Part shown: in pieces, positions 25,287 through 36,599 of the stretch
How positions within the stretch are numbered: the first letter of the stretch is position 1
How the letters are laid out: the number at the start of each line of letters is the position of its first letter
DNA from: Austropuccinia psidii
Taxonomy: Eukaryota; Basidiomycota; Pucciniomycetes; Pucciniales; Sphaerophragmiaceae
Direction of reading: 5' to 3'
Assembly (NCBI GenBank): GCA_023105745.1
Contig: JALGQZ010000011.1
Span: 18,316,975 to 18,380,974 of the forward strand
Length of the DNA: 64,000 nt
The notes under the pieces: model-generated
What the model saw: the letters and a program-made list of their open reading frames with translations, nothing else
Told to the model about the DNA's origin: nothing
Databases searched by the model: none
Program-made: the position numbers and the translations under genes

Positions 25287-25313
25287 AAGGATTTGGTGAC
25301 TTTGACACCCCCT
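25287..25313 (-). repeat. Right terminal inverted repeat of Harbinger
   Basis: Its complement starts AGGGGGTGTCAAAGTCACC. Further motifs of the type CAAATCCC/GGGATTTG lie inward at about 25163-25275, mirroring the left end. Confidence 0.85.
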
Positions 25314-25317
25314 ATTA

Positions 25318-26945
25318 TGAATATTTATTGTTTTACAAACAATAAAACTTTATCCAAAAATACTCTACAAGAGATATTTAAGGCTGAAAAAGAAATTTCT
25401 TCAAGAGCCATTTCAATTGGAATTAATTGAGCAACAAAACGCAGGAAATTAATATAAGAAAAGGTCTTAAAAAGGAGTATTAATGAGAAAAAACACCCAA
25501 AAGTGGCAAGAGTGAATTTGGAAACAAAATGACAAGGTTAACAGTGATGAAAGATGCTTTTATTCACTTATGGGGTGGTTCAAGAGTAAAAATGATTATA
25601 AGAGTTTCAAACAATGACTATAATGATTTTTTCATGTAGTTAAAAGGTTTCAATGATTAAAAAGGGTGGTTGGAATCTTTTATTGATTGGCTTAACAGTC
25701 TTTATACTAATAATAAAAGGAAAATATTTTAACATGAAGAGAAAAGTGGGGCAAAGAAGACATTATTTTATAACCACCAATTTTCTCACTCCAAAAGTAG
25801 GTTTTACTCTTTTCAGTCGTGGAAAACACTGTGAAAACAGGAAAGCCAATTATGGAATCATTGAACCCTAGCTTAGACAAAAAAGGGCTGGTTTTAGACA
25901 TTTTATACCCTTAACTCAGTCATTGCTATAGTAATACATGTTTTTAAGCCTTCAAAACATGTCATAATGTGTGTGAAAGACATAGAAACAAGTTAAAACT
26001 GCTTTTATTAAGATTGTTTTAACTTCAGGGTAGTTTTACCCTCTTGGCAACAGCTAAACCTGCCCTGGTTGGCATCAAAGCCTCATCATCAAGTGAGAAA
26101 CAGACCCTGTGACTCAATTGCAGGCCAAAAGTGATGAACTTTTGCATGAATTTGGACCTCTCACACCTTCCAGGAAGGAATTGGTGGTCTAGCTCCCTTT
26201 AGAGCCAAAGTTCCCTTTCCCACCAGAATTGATCTTTCCAATTTATTTTTGCTTTAATTATTCATGCTGTATTATAAATACAATCTATATATGTAATTCA
26301 ATTGAATTTTTACAGTAAACAACAATAATAATTGATACCTCAAATTAAATTTAAAGCTCACTTATGTAATATACATGCATATTTTGACATTTCAATTGAA
26401 AATAATTCAGTTCCCCACAGCTTCTAAACTACACACAACAACTGAATTTTAACACAAAAAATGATGGTTAATACCACATGTGATGTGAATTAAACTAATA
26501 TTTCTGAGAATTTTCAACTTTTGTACATAAAATACTGAAAAAATTAATTTAAGGTTATTTAGAGTTGAGCTACAGAAATTTTACTTAGAGGTGACCCCAC
26601 CTTATTTTTTATGGGGAGTCCAATGGGGAAATAATTTTCATAAACTTATTTGTTGCATAAAGATTTATAATAATTTTTATTTAAATTTTTTCCAAATTTA
26701 TTTTAATTTTACTAATTTTGTTAAAAATTTATTTTTACTTACATTTTTCAAGTAAAAATGTGTTTTAGCAATGTTACTTTTAAATTGTACTTGAAATTTT
26801 CATTTTTGTGTATATATTTCAATTTCTATTTTAAATTCTGTTTTGATAATCTAAGTAAATTTATTTTATTCATAATTGTATTTTGGTTTATCCTTTGTGG
26901 TCTTTTGTGTGTATGAAAATACCTCTAAGGCTCACATTCCCTCCC
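25318..26945 (-). repeat. 3' LTR region of a gypsy element (left limit unclear)
   Basis: The right limit is clear: AAGGCTCACA at 26936-26945 followed by a polypyrimidine run. Patches such as GGGGAGTCCAATGG (~26621) resemble the solo LTR at 14412-16433. I cannot place the other end, and the Harbinger insertion at 25313 may have landed in or beside it. No supported gene. Confidence 0.5.
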
Positions 26946-26960
26946 CCTAAAAAATATTAA
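26946..26960 (-). promoter_or_regulatory. Polypurine tract of gypsy fragment
   Basis: On the minus strand TTTTTTAGGGGGAGGGAA abuts the LTR start TGTGAGCC. It fixes the orientation of this LTR family. Confidence 0.7.
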
Positions 26961-27815
26961 TTTGTAATATTGTTATTTCTAGTGTGTATAAATCTTCTGA
27001 TATGTTTGGTAGCTCCAGGTATCTCCTTTTCTGCTAACAATTCATATTCAAACATTGGGTCACTGTACCTCACAAGGTAGTCCCTTACTTTCTTACTTCT
27101 CAATTTCCTTTCTTTGAGTACTTTTTTGAACTTTCTTAGTACCAGCTGATTCAACAGGAGGTATATGCTGGGGAACTTTATTCCTTAAAGCCAATTTTTC
27201 AGCATCACCTTATTTATAAGGCTTAATTAAGCTTACTGGAAATGTAGGATTCTTATTACTAGGCTCCTCAGATAGTTCTACTTCCACAGATTTTTCTCCA
27301 TGGAGGTCCTTAATAACAAAAGGTCCTGCAAAAAAGTCTTTGACCTTTTTAGAACCCTTGATATTATTGAAGTTAGTGGTAGATCCAAGTACTAAATGTC
27401 CCACTTTGGAATCTGGGGTTGCATGTGATTTGTTCCACTTGCCTTTGGCATATGCAAATGACTCCTCCATGCACCTTACTTCATGTTTCCTAGCTTTGCC
27501 TAAAATTCCTTTGAAGGTAGCAGCTGTGGGATTTAACTCAACCAAATTCTTCCTCAAGGAATCTTGGGGTAATCTGGGATTCCATCCTTTCTCTAGGAAA
27601 GCAGGAGTCTGATTGGTGCTTGCATTAATGGATGTTTTGTATTCCAATGCTAGTGCAGGTAACAAGGTGCACCAATCACGGGTTAATACATCACAATATA
27701 TAAGTTCAAGACCATACACCCAAATTGTTCTCACCATATCTTCCAAGGTTTGGATCATTCTTTCAGCCAGACCTTCAGTTTGTGGGTGGTAGTGTGGGAA
27801 CTCCTCTTGTGTAGG
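26957..27815 (-). pseudogene. Gypsy integrase C-terminus and chromodomain-like tail (fragment)
   Basis: The minus strand starts abruptly at [19 protein letters not shown] (~27800), containing the third catalytic residue (E) of a Ty3/gypsy integrase. It continues through the LPQDSLRKNL and FAGPFVIKDL blocks to SLIKPYK and a stop at 27210. After the stop a related tail, SKKVRDYLVRYSDPMFEYE (27154-26957), resembles the degenerate chromodomain of gypsy-4/5. It is clearly homologous to the gypsy-4 integrase but diverged. Protease, RT and most of integrase are missing beyond ~27815, so this is a 3'-end fragment. Confidence 0.8.
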
Positions 27816-29214
27816 ATTAAAATGAGGCAGTACCTGGAGGGGGAAATCACAGGTAACTAGTTTTTAATTGCCAATAATTCCTGCACCCAATGTTGGCAAG
27901 GGTGTATTGCCTTCACCTCCCAAAATACTAAACAAAATATTCCTTGGAGCTCACAAACCAAAATAAAATTAGTGAGTGGCTTTACAGCTGCAGAAGACCA
28001 AATTCAGCAGTCTCAGATCAGAGCTATTAAATATATAATAAGGAATTCAATGTCAGTGATTTGGTTAATTTTTATATTTAATGAAATACTTTTCTGTTTA
28101 ATTTTTTTTCAGTGAAATTGGGGTGAGTCTTTTTTTCTCGGTGATAGACGCTTGCTAAGATGGGTTAGTTAAGGTGTTATGGAAAATTTGATGGGTTTTG
28201 ATAAAGGTAGTTTTGTTAAGGTAAAGTTATAATAGAGTAAAATAATTTCTAAAGTTTTGTTATTTTTTTAAAATTGTTTGATAATAAGATAAAATTGTAT
28301 TTTGTTGATTGAAGATCTTGATAATTGGTGATAATTTACTGGATGAAATATTTTAATAGAGTAGTAACCCTAATCTTGGGTTCTGGATAATTTCATATTT
28401 TTTTGAATACCAATATTCCACTGACTGAGCTTAGCTACTGGGAAAGTATATTCACTATAATTTTCTGGACTACCTCCCAGGTGAGGGATGACTCATTCCT
28501 GTGCTTATACTGTTCAGGGGATTTAATGTGCATGGGGGGTATTTTGAAATTTGGGGTGAGAGAGCCCCTCTATTTATACCTTTTGGGAGTCCAGGGGGCC
28601 TCCATGGGAGCTGTCTTTTTCCACTTGAATTTCGCTTGATTCCATCATGTGAATTTGTCTATTGGAAGGACATTTCTTGCATGGGTTAGGTGATTTAAGG
28701 TTTGGTGATAATTGTTCCTCTGAACAGCTTCCATTCATCACATGATGGTCTTTTGGTGAACTAATTATGATGTGATATTCTTGGATTTTGCTTTCATGCA
28801 TTAGGTGATTCCATTTTGGCTGAGGATTTTTCTTGTTCACAGCCTTTTTTCTGTAATATGATACTCTGTTGGTGGCTGCAGTATCACATGATGGATTCGT
28901 ATTTCATTTGCATATGTCATATTTCAGGCTTGGTAGAAGTGGATTTTTCATTTTGAGGTTTATAATGAGGTTGGGTGATAATTTTTGCACTGAGGAGTTT
29001 ACTGTTGTGTATTAGATGATGTGATTTTTTAGTTTGACACAAGCTTTGCATAGTCATGTGGTTGAGATTCAATCAGAAGTGTGTACTACATGGAGCCTGT
29101 TTTAACTAGCTTTGGTTTGCATGAGGTGATGAGTGGTGTAAATAATTCTGATTGTGTTTTAAGGTTTCAAGTGGGTTTACTGTGGAATTAAGATAAGGTG
29201 CTCCTGTGGCTGTG
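27816..29214. other. Non-coding DNA between gypsy fragment and gypsy-3
   Basis: No ORF with recognisable similarity is present. From about 28500 the plus strand repeats a loose TTGGGTGATAATT / GTGATGTGATTTT theme, probably old tandem decay. No element limits could be placed. Confidence 0.5.
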
Positions 29215-30871
29215 TGTCACAGGGGATCTTATGGAAGAAAGAGGGCCTGGCACTCAGGAATCAACAACTCACTTGGAGGGCTCCAAAAGATAAGACAAAT
29301 AATAAAGATTGATTTCTTTAAAGAAGAAGAAAGGGGAAAGACAAGTATGCCAAAGATAAACTAAAGATAAGTAGCCAAAGGCCAAAGATAATAAATAAGG
29401 CAACTAAGTGAATCCTCAATTCACTGTTTCAACCTTCCAGAAAAGGGGATGGAATTAGTAGAGGATATGACCACCAATATCCACTGACAGGCAAGGAGGA
29501 AAAGAGAAAAGGTGCTGAATTACTGACTTAAGATTATCAGTATTAACTTTAATGAAGTAAAATAAAATAAAGATAATAATAAATCCAATATATTAATTAA
29601 CTTGGGAAAAAGTCCCCAGGTGCTGAAAGGTGGCCAGTATATGTGAAAACTGAAACACTGATCCTGGAAGGTGGATCACCGGCTGTATTGTCTGAATTGG
29701 GCCAGTACTGTTCTGGCCATCTTGAAATTGAACTGTGTTATTGAATTCCCACAGTGGAGATTGAATTGGCCCAATGGGTCCAAGGACATACAAGTTGATT
29801 GATTGATGCCTGAATGGACCAATTGAGTTGTCCAAGGAGTATTGAAGTACTTGATGCCTTGAAAACTGATTTAAAGACTGTATAACCTCTGATAATGCAC
29901 TTGGAATAATCCTGAATGAAATTGCCAACCCAACTCCTGCAGGGCCAGGTGATTGGGGTCCTTGAATGATCTTCTGATTGACGCCATGGATTGCCAGACT
30001 GATGAGTTAAAGAATCCTCCTTTGAAATGGGCGTTGTATTTTTGGACCTTGATTTGTAATATTGGAATTTTGTACTTAAAACGTCACCATTGAATTGCCA
30101 AGCAAAAATGGTGCATAATGGTATATAATACCATATATGCACCACTCCTGCAACCTTGAGTAAGGGGTGCATGGAGGAATGAAAGAATTCCCCTTAAGTT
30201 GAGAGAAAGGCTTGCTGAGCTGGTCTGGTGGCCTCTGGTTGTTGCCAGGGGCCATGGCTGGTAATATGGTCCATGGCCAAAAATGGGTCCTATGGGATCT
30301 ATGGCCATTTTGGTGTCAAAAGGGTTTTTTGGCCAAAATTGGGTCCAAGGGATTGGTGACCAAAATTGGCTCAGGTGGGCCCAATTGTGGTTTGGGACCC
30401 ACCTGGCCTTGGGGGCTAGATGATTGCCCCCTTTGGCCCCATTGGATTAGGTGAAAAGGGGCCTAATTGGCCTATGGACTGCGGACCGTGATTTACAGCC
30501 CAAAGGCCATAGAAGCCGTGGGGGGCCTAAATGGCCCAAAAAGGTCATTTAGGCCTAAACCTCCCTAATGAAAGGCGTAGGCCCAAAATTGAAAATGATG
30601 GCTAGGGGGCCTGGAGGCCCCTAGAAGACAAAAGGACCCCCCAGGCCTGGGGGTTGGTGATATGGAAATTGGCCAAGGAGCCCAATGATGGCAGGATATG
30701 GCCCGGGGCCAGAAATGGCCAAGAAGAGGTTTTATTGCCAAATGGCCATAGAGCACCAGAGGGGACCAATTTGCCATAAAAGATATGGTTTGGCCAATTG
30801 GCCCCAACTTGGTTCCAGGTTAGAATGGCCGCAACACCCATGAAGGAGGGTCAATCTTTGTGGTTGTGACA
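29215..30871 (-). repeat. Gypsy-3 3' LTR
   Basis: 1657 bp. It starts TGTCACAGGGG and ends GGTTGTGACA. On the minus strand a G-rich polypurine tract (AAGGTAGGGGGGTAC, 30872-30886) precedes it. The stretch about 30230-30830 is unusually rich in GGCC and TGGCCA. Confidence 0.88.
30230..30830. repeat. GGCC/TGGCCA-dense, locally GC-rich tract in LTR
   Basis: TGGCCA, ATGGCCAT, CCATGGCC and related palindromes recur every few tens of bases within otherwise AT-rich DNA. Open frames here on both strands are by-products of the repeat composition, not genes. A weaker counterpart is at 48150-48380 in the other LTR. Confidence 0.65.
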
Positions 30872-30886
30872 GTACCCCCCTACCTT
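30872..30886 (-). promoter_or_regulatory. Gypsy-3 polypurine tract
   Basis: AAGGTAGGGGGGTAC on the minus strand immediately precedes the 3' LTR. Confidence 0.75.
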
Positions 30887-31268
30887 GAATGGTGAGCTCC
30901 TGAGCACCAAGATAAGGTAGAAGACTTTTGAGGCTGTTGAGATGGATTGGACGTAGGGATTCTAGAGGTATTTGAATCTTGAAAAGAAAATTTTGAACTG
31001 ATAAAGGTGTTGGCATATGAATTGAGGTTGACTTGGTCTTCTCTTGACATTTTGGTTTAAAAATGTTGAAAACATGATTTGGTGTAAGGATTTTGGTATT
31101 GAGAGTTATGAGGAAAGAAATTTAAGAAAGTAAAAGAAACAAATATAAAGAGAGAAAAAGAAAATAAAAAGAAAAATGAATTTTGAGGGGGAGTCCAATC
31201 TTCATCACGGATTTCAACAGTTGATTTTGAAAGTGGCCAAGGACCTGGATAACAGAATTTGATTCCAG

Positions 31269-31665
31269 GTGCTCACAGAGTGGCCAAGGTGATGTTTTGA
31301 AATATTTGAGACCCCTCAGGGAAGTGCACACCAGGTGAGGAACTTACGTTTGGTAGGTACCAATCCCGCCAGTGCCATAAATAATAAAGAATCTTGATAA
31401 ATGAATGTGTTGAACAGATAATAACTTGGGAAGGAAAATAAGAAAGGAATGGTCCATTTTACCCATGTGTAAATGGCCATAAATTGGAATTGATGTTGAA
31501 AGCCAGACCAGAAGATCTGTGTCCAAATTGCAAAGTGCTCACAGAGTGGCCAAGGTGATGCTTACAGCAAAGAAGAGTAGAATACCCCTAAAGGTGCATA
31601 CCAGGAGTGGTACTTACTTTTGGTAATTCCTCTCCCCACCAAGCACCATAAAAGATCAAGCTTCT
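31269..31665. repeat. Imperfect direct duplication downstream of gypsy-3 pol
   Basis: Two ~130-bp blocks (31269-31398 and 31535-31665) each start GTGCTCACAGAGTGGCCAAG and end with a GCCATAAA/ACCATAAA-type block. They lie in the untranslated part between chromodomain and 3' LTR. On the minus strand each contains a GTAAGT splice-donor-like hexamer; whether it is used is unknown. Confidence 0.7.
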
Positions 31666-31679
31666 GAAGAATTGGGTCC

Positions 31680-33310
31680 TGGCTTGTCAGGATACAAAGA
31701 ATGGAAATCCTTGACAAGATCAGGACAATTCTTGAGGTTTTTGGCTGGTTCCCAAGTGGATCTTTATGGGTCTTGCCTGAAACCTTTCCATTCTACCAGA
31801 TAACATAATTTTCTCCTCTTGAGCTTTGAATCCAGTACTTGAGAGACTTCCCACTCCTCTTCTTCTTCAATGGTGATTAGAGGAGGATGCTGTTGATTCC
31901 AATTTGGGATTGTTAATGTCTTGACTGGTTCCAGAAGGCAAATATGGAAGACTGGGTGGGTGGATTTCCATTGAGATGGAGGCTTGAGGTGGTAAGCATG
32001 AGTACTGACTTTCTTCAAGATTGGAAAAGGACCCAACCATCTTTCAAACAGTTTCTTGGTGGGTATTGTTGATTTGATGTTCTTGGAAGAAAGCCATACC
32101 ATGTCACCATGATTGAAAGCAGGTGGATTTGCTCTACTTTTATCTGCATACCTCTTAAACCGGTTCATGGCAACTTCCAGTTCTCTCTTTACATCTTGCT
32201 GTATTGATTGGATTTTTGTTGATAAATCTCCAGCAGGAGTATCTTGAGTGATGTGAACTGAGTCAAATTGTGGATCTCTTCCATAAACAGTGAAAAACAG
32301 GGATTGCTTGGTTGAAGAGTGATCAGAATTATTGTAGGCAAATTCAGCAAGAGGGAGCCAGGTGTTCCAATCATCTTGATGATAAATGACATACATGCAA
32401 AGCTATTGTTCTAGTATCTGATTTACACTCTCTGTCTGTCCATCAGTTTCTGGATGGTAAGCAGTTGACAATTCTCTTGAAATCTTGAGCTGCTGAAAAT
32501 GATTGGTCCAAAAGGAAGAAACAAAAAGGGAACCTCTATCACTGACAATGCTTGAAGGAAGGCCATGCTTTGAAATCATATTCTTGATGAATAAATGGGC
32601 CAAATCTAATGAAGTGATTGAAGACATTGTTGGAAGAAAAACTGCCATTTTTGAGAATCTGTCCACTATGACAAGGATTGAGTCGAATGAGTTGGATAGT
32701 GGCAGGTGAGTGATAAAGTCCATTGAAAGACAAATCCAAGGACCATTTAGGATTGGAAGAGGTTTGAGTATTACAAACTTCTTATGATCGATATGCTTGT
32801 TTCTTGAACACTGTTGACAGGATGAGACATAATCCTTGATGAATTGAGTCATGCCAGACCAATGGAAATCCGGCTTGAAAATTTTGAGAGTCTTCTCTTG
32901 GCCAGGGTGTCCATCTGGAGGAGAATCATGATGCTTTTGAAGAATGCTGAGTTGAATTTTGGGGACATTTGGGACCACTGCACGATCTTGGAAGAGAAGG
33001 AGTTGGGAAGAGGAATCAAGAGAATAATCCTGGATGGATTTTCCTTTGTCCAATTCTTGAAGAATACTTCTGTACTGAGAATATTTCCATGATTTCTTCT
33101 GAATTGAGTCAATCAAATTTGAAAAAGATTCCACCTTGACTGCAAAATACCTTGAGGGTTGAACTTCATCTTGCTGAATGAGTTGTTCAGTGCAGTAAGT
33201 GATTGAGAAATGGAATACAGAAAGGAATTCAGCCCAGCCAGCTTGAAGGCAAGTGAGTACTTTTCAGGAAATGAAGTATTGAAGGGAAGAGTTATTGGTG
33301 AGAACTTCAA
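31680..33310 (-). pseudogene. Gypsy-3 integrase with chromodomain, interrupted
   Basis: The zinc finger is H-H-C-C (HDSPPDGHPGQEKTLKIF ... CQQCSRNK, ~32935-32790). The integrase core has all three acidic residues: D in SMDFITHL (~32720), D in VSDRGSLF (~32555) and E in YHPETDGQTESV (~32430). A stop at 32403-32405 precedes SH3-like GDMVWLSSKNI and LFERWLGPFPI blocks. A chromodomain follows (WEVSQVLDSKLKR, YLVEWKGF, ~31840-31770), broken by TAA at 31764-31766 where GAA would fit; WEPAKNLKN continues after it. Chromodomains of this class steer integration to heterochromatin marks. Frame and motifs are otherwise good. Confidence 0.88.
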
Positions 33311-34230
33311 AAGGGGAAGAAAGAGACAGGAGAAAAGCCCTCCAGCGCTTGAGAGCCCAGACTATGCCAAGGAGTTCCTTGTCAAGAATCTCATAGTTGA
33401 GCTCTGCTGGGATAAGCTTGTGGCTGTGGAATGCAATGGGATGTTTTCCTGAGTCAGAGAACTGACTCAGTACAACACACAAGGCATAATTGGATGCATC
33501 GGTCTCTACAATGGTGGGTAGAGAAGGATTGGAGCGGTGGTGATAGCCTCTTTGAGTTGGTGAAACTGACTAACAGCTTACTCATTGAGGGGGAAACAGG
33601 AAACTGTTGAGTGAACTCATCTTCTTTGAATAATTCTTGATGAAACGGTGGTAGAAGTTTGCAAAGCCAAGGAAGGATTGAAGAGCTTTGAGGTTTCTTG
33701 GAGGCAGTCAATTGAGAATCTTCTGGACTTTTGCTTGGTCCATCTTGAGGCCTTCAGAAGAAACGACATAACCAAGATACTCCACACTAGAAAAGTGAAA
33801 TGGGCACTTGGAAGCCTTAGCAAAAAGATTATTGGCTCTAAGTCTGGAAAGAACAGTGGACACATGAGTAACATGTTCTTCCTCATATTGGGAAAAGACC
33901 ATAATATCATCCAAATAGAACACAACATAAAGATCAAGAAGATCTTGAAAGATATCATTGACAAGATTCTGAAAAGAGGCAGGAGCATTGGTGAGCCCAA
34001 ATGGCATAACCAAGTACTCAAAATTGCCATATTTAGTTCTGAAGCATGTCAAATGTTCATCACCCTCCTTGATTCTGATCAGGTTACATGCACCACGCAA
34101 ATAAATCTTGGATAAGATAGAAGAACCATTGAAAACATTCAGAAGCTGATTCATAGGAGGAACATGATACTTGTTCTTCCTAGTAACAGCATTGAGTTTG
34201 CGGTAATCAACACACAAACGGAGGCCACCA
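33264..34230 (-). pseudogene. Gypsy-3 reverse transcriptase and RNase H, interrupted
   Basis: The RT block 34217-33708 runs from CVDYRKLNAVTRKNKY through VMPFGLTNAPASFQ to an intact YLDD (~33915). The first catalytic Asp, normally in KIDLRGAYN, is Tyr here (KIYLRGACN, codon 34101-34103; GAT to TAT would explain it). Frameshifts follow near 33710-33480. RNase H (33482-33264) has HSHKLIPAELNY and ELLGIVWALK, but the TD preceding HSSLQY is TN (codon 33294-33296). Both changes should abolish activity. Upstream, protease-RT linker sequence (34574-34290) is in another frame. Confidence 0.85.
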
Positions 34231-34289
34231 TCTTTCTTTTTAACAAAGAGGACAGGTGCTCCTTGTGAAGAGGAGCTTGGATAGATGAA

Positions 34290-35258
34290 TCATTTCTCTA
34301 CATACTCTGAAATGTAGGCCATGAGTGTATCTGACTCTTGTTTGGATAAAGAGTAGATCACCCCAACTGGAGGTAGAGACCCCTCCAGCTCAATATGATG
34401 ATCACAGGCGCGGTGAGGAAGAAGTTTCTCTTCTACCACCTTGGAGAATACATCCAAATATTGGTGATAGACAGGAGGAACAACCTTCATCATGGTTTCT
34501 ACTTCTTCTGGCTCTTCCTCTTCATCCCACAATTCCTCCAGGGAGTAATGATAAGAAGAAGGAGGAAGGTCCATATTCCCAAAGAAGAGATGAAGTGAAG
34601 ATACAGAATTATCTTATTCAACATCTTGAATCTCTTTGAAGACTTCATCTCCAGATAATGGTAATGACTGAGGGGAACTTATGGAAGGAATATGGACAGA
34701 AAATGGAAATGATGGTGTTCTACAATCACCAACCAGAGCTGCACATGATTTGGCAGAAGAAAAGTCATGATGCAAAGAATTAGAAGGATCATAATAGTCC
34801 TTATGATCAGCATTAAAGGTGATCAGCCCTTGCCTCCAATCAATAGAAGGATTAAAGTGATTTAGAAAGTCAAAGCCCAATATGAGGTATTCTCCCTTTG
34901 GAGTATCAATGACTAAAAAGTTCCATTCAAAGTCTTGGAAGGAAGGGAGCTCAACCATATATTTAGTATGGTGAGTCACAAATAAGGAAGGGGACTCAGA
35001 GGAGTCCAAAATGATTAGAGGAATCTTCTCTGGGTGTTCTGACATGGTCAAAGAATACATGTGAAATAACTGCTTTGAAATAAATGAGTTGGTAGCACCA
35101 GAATCAATGAGAATACTGTAAAACATATCACAGAGAGAAGAAAAAACAAAAAATTTAAGAGAATTCTTGACACCAGTATTCAGAATGCACAATTGTACTC
35201 TGGATGGAAACCAGTGAATACCATTGAACACAACATGATCTTCACTCAGGATTTTCAC
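34290..35258 (-). pseudogene. Gypsy-3 aspartic protease region
   Basis: The minus-strand frame 35258-34614 contains ILIDSGATNSFISKQL, the retropepsin active site (DSG), and LGFDFLNHFNPSIDW, the second conserved block (~34870). It ends at TAA 34614. The following segment, 34574-34290, contains YHQYLDVFSKVVEEKLLPH, the usual pre-RT linker. Protease motifs look intact. Confidence 0.85.
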
Positions 35259-35280
35259 TGGCTGGGAAGTTTGCCTTACG

Positions 35281-36579
35281 GTTGTGTAAGCTTGTTTTGA
35301 GGCCTTTTGAAACAGGACTCAGGACTATGCTTCCCACCACAATAGGTACATAGACCCTCCTTGATTCATCTTTCTTTTTCAGAATTCATCAACTTGAAAT
35401 ATTGATTTAATAAAGGAGAATGGGGCTTGTCCCCCTTCTGAAAATTCTTCTTCTTTTGACTTGAGCTTGAAGAGCTTTGAGGATGAGAAGAACTTGACTT
35501 TGAGGCTTCTGCCTTCTTCTCTTGATGATGACTCTTTTAATTTTGCCTCTCATGGTACCTGGTATCAAGCTCCAGGGTAATATCCATTAAGTCTTGAAGA
35601 GAGTCAATTCTTGGAGGATGGGAGGCCAATTGATCCAAAATCATGGATGGCAATCCCTTCCTGAAATGATGGATTAGAGCTCTTTCCCCCCAATCTCCAA
35701 TTCTTGAGACAAGACTTCTGAAATCAGCAATGTATAAAGATACATGCCCACCTTCTTTCATTCTTAAAGAATACATTTCTGCTTCAGCTTTTCTGACTTC
35801 TTTGGGTCCCCAAATAAGGTGAAGAGTTGAGATTCACATAACTTCCATTAATTGAGAAGGTAATTTGGATCTTGATTGGTGAGATTGGAAAGATAAGGCT
35901 CAATCCATTTTTCAGCCCTGCCAATGAGAATTGAAGTGGGGTAAAGGACCTTCTTTCTGTCTTGAGCGAAGTTTTCCGGATCATTATGAAAAATCAGTTG
36001 ACAAGACTGAATAAATCTTCTAACTTTGAAGGGTTGAGTCCCATCAAAGCATTTTGGTGCCTTCATAGATAGAGTCTTGAAGGCTGGTGGTCTTGATGCT
36101 TCAGAGGATGAAGCTGCTTGAAGATTGGCCATAATCTGAGTCATTTCCTTCATAATGGCCAATAAAGATGGTTCAGACTGATGAGAGACAGGCTGATTAG
36201 ACTGGGCTAGATTTGGCCCTCCAGTACCTTGGGATGCCTCTACAGGAGCAGGGACAACTTCAGTACCATCAGATTCTTCCTTTTCCACAGAATTCTGCTC
36301 CTCCTCTTCACCATCTTCACCTGGACCCTTGAAAATGGTCCTTGAAGTTCCTGGAAATCTGCCAATTACTCCTGAAAATGAGCTTGATCTTCTTGGTACT
36401 CTTCCCTCCTTCCTGGATGGTGCTGCTCCTTCCAAAGTGGGTCCTCTGTCCAATTTGGCCCTCAGCTGAGAAACTTCTTGGGTGCCATCAAGAGGAGCCC
36501 TGGGATTTGGAGTAAGAACAGCTTGAGTTCTGGCCTGAGATCTTGTCTGCCTTGCAGGAGGTGAGTGTTGGATGGGCAT
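35281..36579 (-). pseudogene. Gypsy-3 Gag with zinc knuckle, interrupted
   Basis: The likely start is ATG 36579 (MPIQHSPPARQTRSQART). A basic, Ser/Pro-rich N-terminus leads to capsid-like sequence (MKAPKCFDGTQPFKVRRFIQ ... NDPENFAQDRKKV). TAA at 35848-35850 and a 1-nt deletion near 35790 break it before MYSLRMKEGGHVSLYIADF (35776-35537). A further stop at 35537 is followed by a Lys/Ser linker and a zinc knuckle CTYCGGKHSPESC (~35350). This architecture is typical for fungal chromovirus Gag. Confidence 0.8.
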
Positions 36580-36599
36580 GATTTCAGGATAAAAAAAAA

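Larger units (their letters stand above)
6277..25313 (+). mobile_element. PIF/Harbinger DNA transposon inflated by nested copia insertions
   Basis: The ends are matching inverted repeats: GGGGGTGTCAAAGT at 6278 and its complement ending at 25312, continuing about 25 bp with two mismatches. TATTA flanks the G-run on both sides (6273-6277 and 25313-25317), containing the short direct duplication expected; a 3-bp ATT duplication with TIRs starting A/T is equally compatible. Subtracting copia-1 and copia-2 with their duplications leaves about 6.7 kb. Inside are a HARBI1-like transposase (plus strand) and a minus-strand gene starting with a Myb/SANT-like segment, the usual two-gene Harbinger content. 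Both genes are broken, so the element is dead. Confidence 0.85.

Noticed and set aside
30212..30841. Several 70-110-codon frames on both strands in the gypsy-3 LTR
   Set aside because: They are explained by the GGCC-rich repetitive composition; no frame is favoured and none has domain content.
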